A stretch of 64,000 bases of DNA, from the NCBI GenBank assembly GCA_001600415.1, contig BCJX01000005.1:742109-806108 (forward strand), given 5' to 3'. Source of the stretch: Pascua guehoae. Taxonomy: Eukaryota; Basidiomycota; Tremellomycetes; Trichosporonales; Trichosporonaceae. The position numbers and the translations under genes are program-made. Shown piece by piece: positions 62,990 through 64,000 of this stretch; position 1 is the stretch's first letter, and every line of letters begins with the position of its first letter. The notes beneath the pieces were generated by a model, which made no database searches, was not told the origin of the DNA, and was given only the letters and a program-made list of their open reading frames with translations.

Positions 62990-63793
62990 TGTGGCGAGTT
63001 GGGTCGGGGTCGAGTGCGTTCGAGTGAGTTCGAGTCTGGTTCAAGTCTGGGTCTGGGTCTGGGTCGAGTCTGGGTCGAGTCTGGGTCGAGTCTGGGTCGA
63101 GTCTGGGTCGAGTCCGAGGTCCGAGTCCGAGTCCGAGTGGGCCACAGTTACGAGGCTTGTTTTCTGTTTCCTGTACAGACGCCAGGGAAGGGGTGGTGCA
63201 ATGCCGAGGCCGGGGGGTGGTGGTGGTGGCGAAGAAGGGTGGTGGCGAGTTAATGCAGGTGGGATGGGTTTTGGTGAAAATGAGGTTTGGGTGAGATATG
63301 CAACTAACCAAAGAGTCGAGTCTGTCCTGGGCGGTGGGGGATTCGGCCGAGTAAATGAGGGGGCGGGGCTTGATTATTAATGCGGGGGTCCAAAACGTAT
63401 TTGCCGCCAGTGCACTTTTTTAATGGGGCCCGGAGGCAAAGCTTGGCTCGTGCATGGCATGCATATGGGCGGCATGGCGGCAGCGGCTCGTCGTCGGTCA
63501 TCGGCCTCGTGCACGGAGCTCGAGCTGCGAGCTGCGGAACCATGCTGTTGCGGACGCCGCAAGGCCGCACACATGCCGACTCGGACTTGGGGCCGGATGT
63601 CCGCCACTCGGCTCCCTCGGCTCTCATACCTGCATGCCTCGGTGACAATCCTCTTGCACCCCCGCTAACGCCGAGATCTGATACTTTGTGTTTGCTGCAG
63701 TCACCCATCTATGCATGTCTGCACTATCTGATACGCGCCGTCTAGACGCTCTACAGTCTGCCCATCCACGCTCCGCTGTCGACACACCCCCGT
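62990..63793. other. Intergenic: NFS1 upstream region and SES1 3' end
   Basis: These 804 bases carry a tandem repeat next to the NFS1 start and no gene. Confidence 0.5.
63001..63139. repeat. 11-bp tandem repeat (GGGTCGAGTCT)n upstream of NFS1
   Basis: Four to five near-perfect 11-bp copies are flanked by shorter CGAGTC-type variants. The array starts about 12 bases before the NFS1 start codon (in the antisense sense), so it overlaps the probable 5' UTR or promoter. Confidence 0.82.
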
Positions 63794-64000
63794 CTACTTC
63801 TTGCCAGCAGCCTTCTTGGCCGCGTCCTTCTTGGACGTCGTCACCTTGGGCAGCTCGGCCGTGTAGGGGATAAAGTCGCGGCCCTGCATGTATGGCTGCA
63901 GCACCTTGGGAATCCTCAAGCCCTGTATGTTAGTGTCACTTTCTTACCAAAGTAGCTTCGGCGGGTGCGGGTGCGTGATGTTTTTTTTTTTGTGGCCAGT
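63794..64000 (-). CDS. SES1: Seryl-tRNA synthetase, C-terminal end (continues beyond the window)
   Basis: The last exon, 63922-63794, encodes 42 residues: GLRIPKVLQPYMQGRDFIPY, then TAELPK and a Lys/Ala-rich tail ending AAGKK. The first part is the conserved end of cytosolic eukaryotic seryl-tRNA synthetase, after motif 3, where the chain returns to the active-site fold; the basic tail is the fungal-type extension that contributes to tRNA binding. The exon begins in phase 0 after an ACATACAG acceptor. Bases 63923-64000 are intron, with a T-run at about 63981-63991, and the rest of the gene is outside. The 42-residue match is short, but the motif order and tail are characteristic. Confidence 0.75.

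Overview
The window is nuclear DNA of a basidiomycete yeast. Most genes are split by short introns (often 38-60 nt) with GTGAGT-type donors and CTGAC/CTAAC branch sites close to the acceptor. Coding DNA is very GC-rich, and the gene content is purely eukaryotic (ERMES, SAGA, APSES factor, SSU processome, mitochondrial NFS1). The protein styles and Trp/Arg/Ala-rich codon use suggest Tremellomycetes, perhaps Trichosporonales; that placement is inference, not a database result.

Layout. 1-6 kb: 3' part of MDM12, then NOG2 and a secreted GH128-type glucanase on the minus strand. 6.5-10.2 kb: a five-exon gene that joins a domain resembling the helical/DNA-glycosylase-like domain of phage 5-hmdU DNA kinases and thymine-hypermodification enzymes to a C-terminal chromodomain; it is the most unusual gene here, and three of its four long introns carry short tandem repeats. 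10.5-17.6 kb: an MBP1-like APSES/ankyrin factor and a single-pass Ser/Thr-rich membrane protein whose sequence contains seven undetermined bases. 17.6-34.1 kb: gene-poor, with tRNA-Cys, tRNA-Arg, tRNA-Pro and tRNA-Ser (all apparently intron-containing), an HSP12-like stress protein, one hypothetical protein and an acetate/ammonium (ATO) transporter. 34.1-50.1 kb: gene-dense, with a conserved membrane protein, a PP2A-like phosphatase, KRR1, a small complex I subunit, MGS1/WRNIP1, an NmrA-like protein with a probable frameshift, a sulfonate dioxygenase, tRNA-Gln and a second ATO transporter. 50.1-55.3 kb: a 5 kb block with no supportable gene. 55.3-64 kb: REX1, SUS1/ENY2 (49 consecutive Gs in its first intron), NFS1, and the 3' end of a seryl-tRNA synthetase gene.

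There is no operon-like organisation. Several genes serve ribosome or RNA metabolism (NOG2, KRR1, REX1, SES1) and mitochondria (MDM12, NDUFA3-like, NFS1), but they are interspersed. A recurrent feature is non-coding tandem repeats with a 9-bp period, of different sequence at each site. Exon coordinates were worked out by hand from splice consensus, reading-frame phase and family conservation; each multi-exon gene quoted closes in frame.
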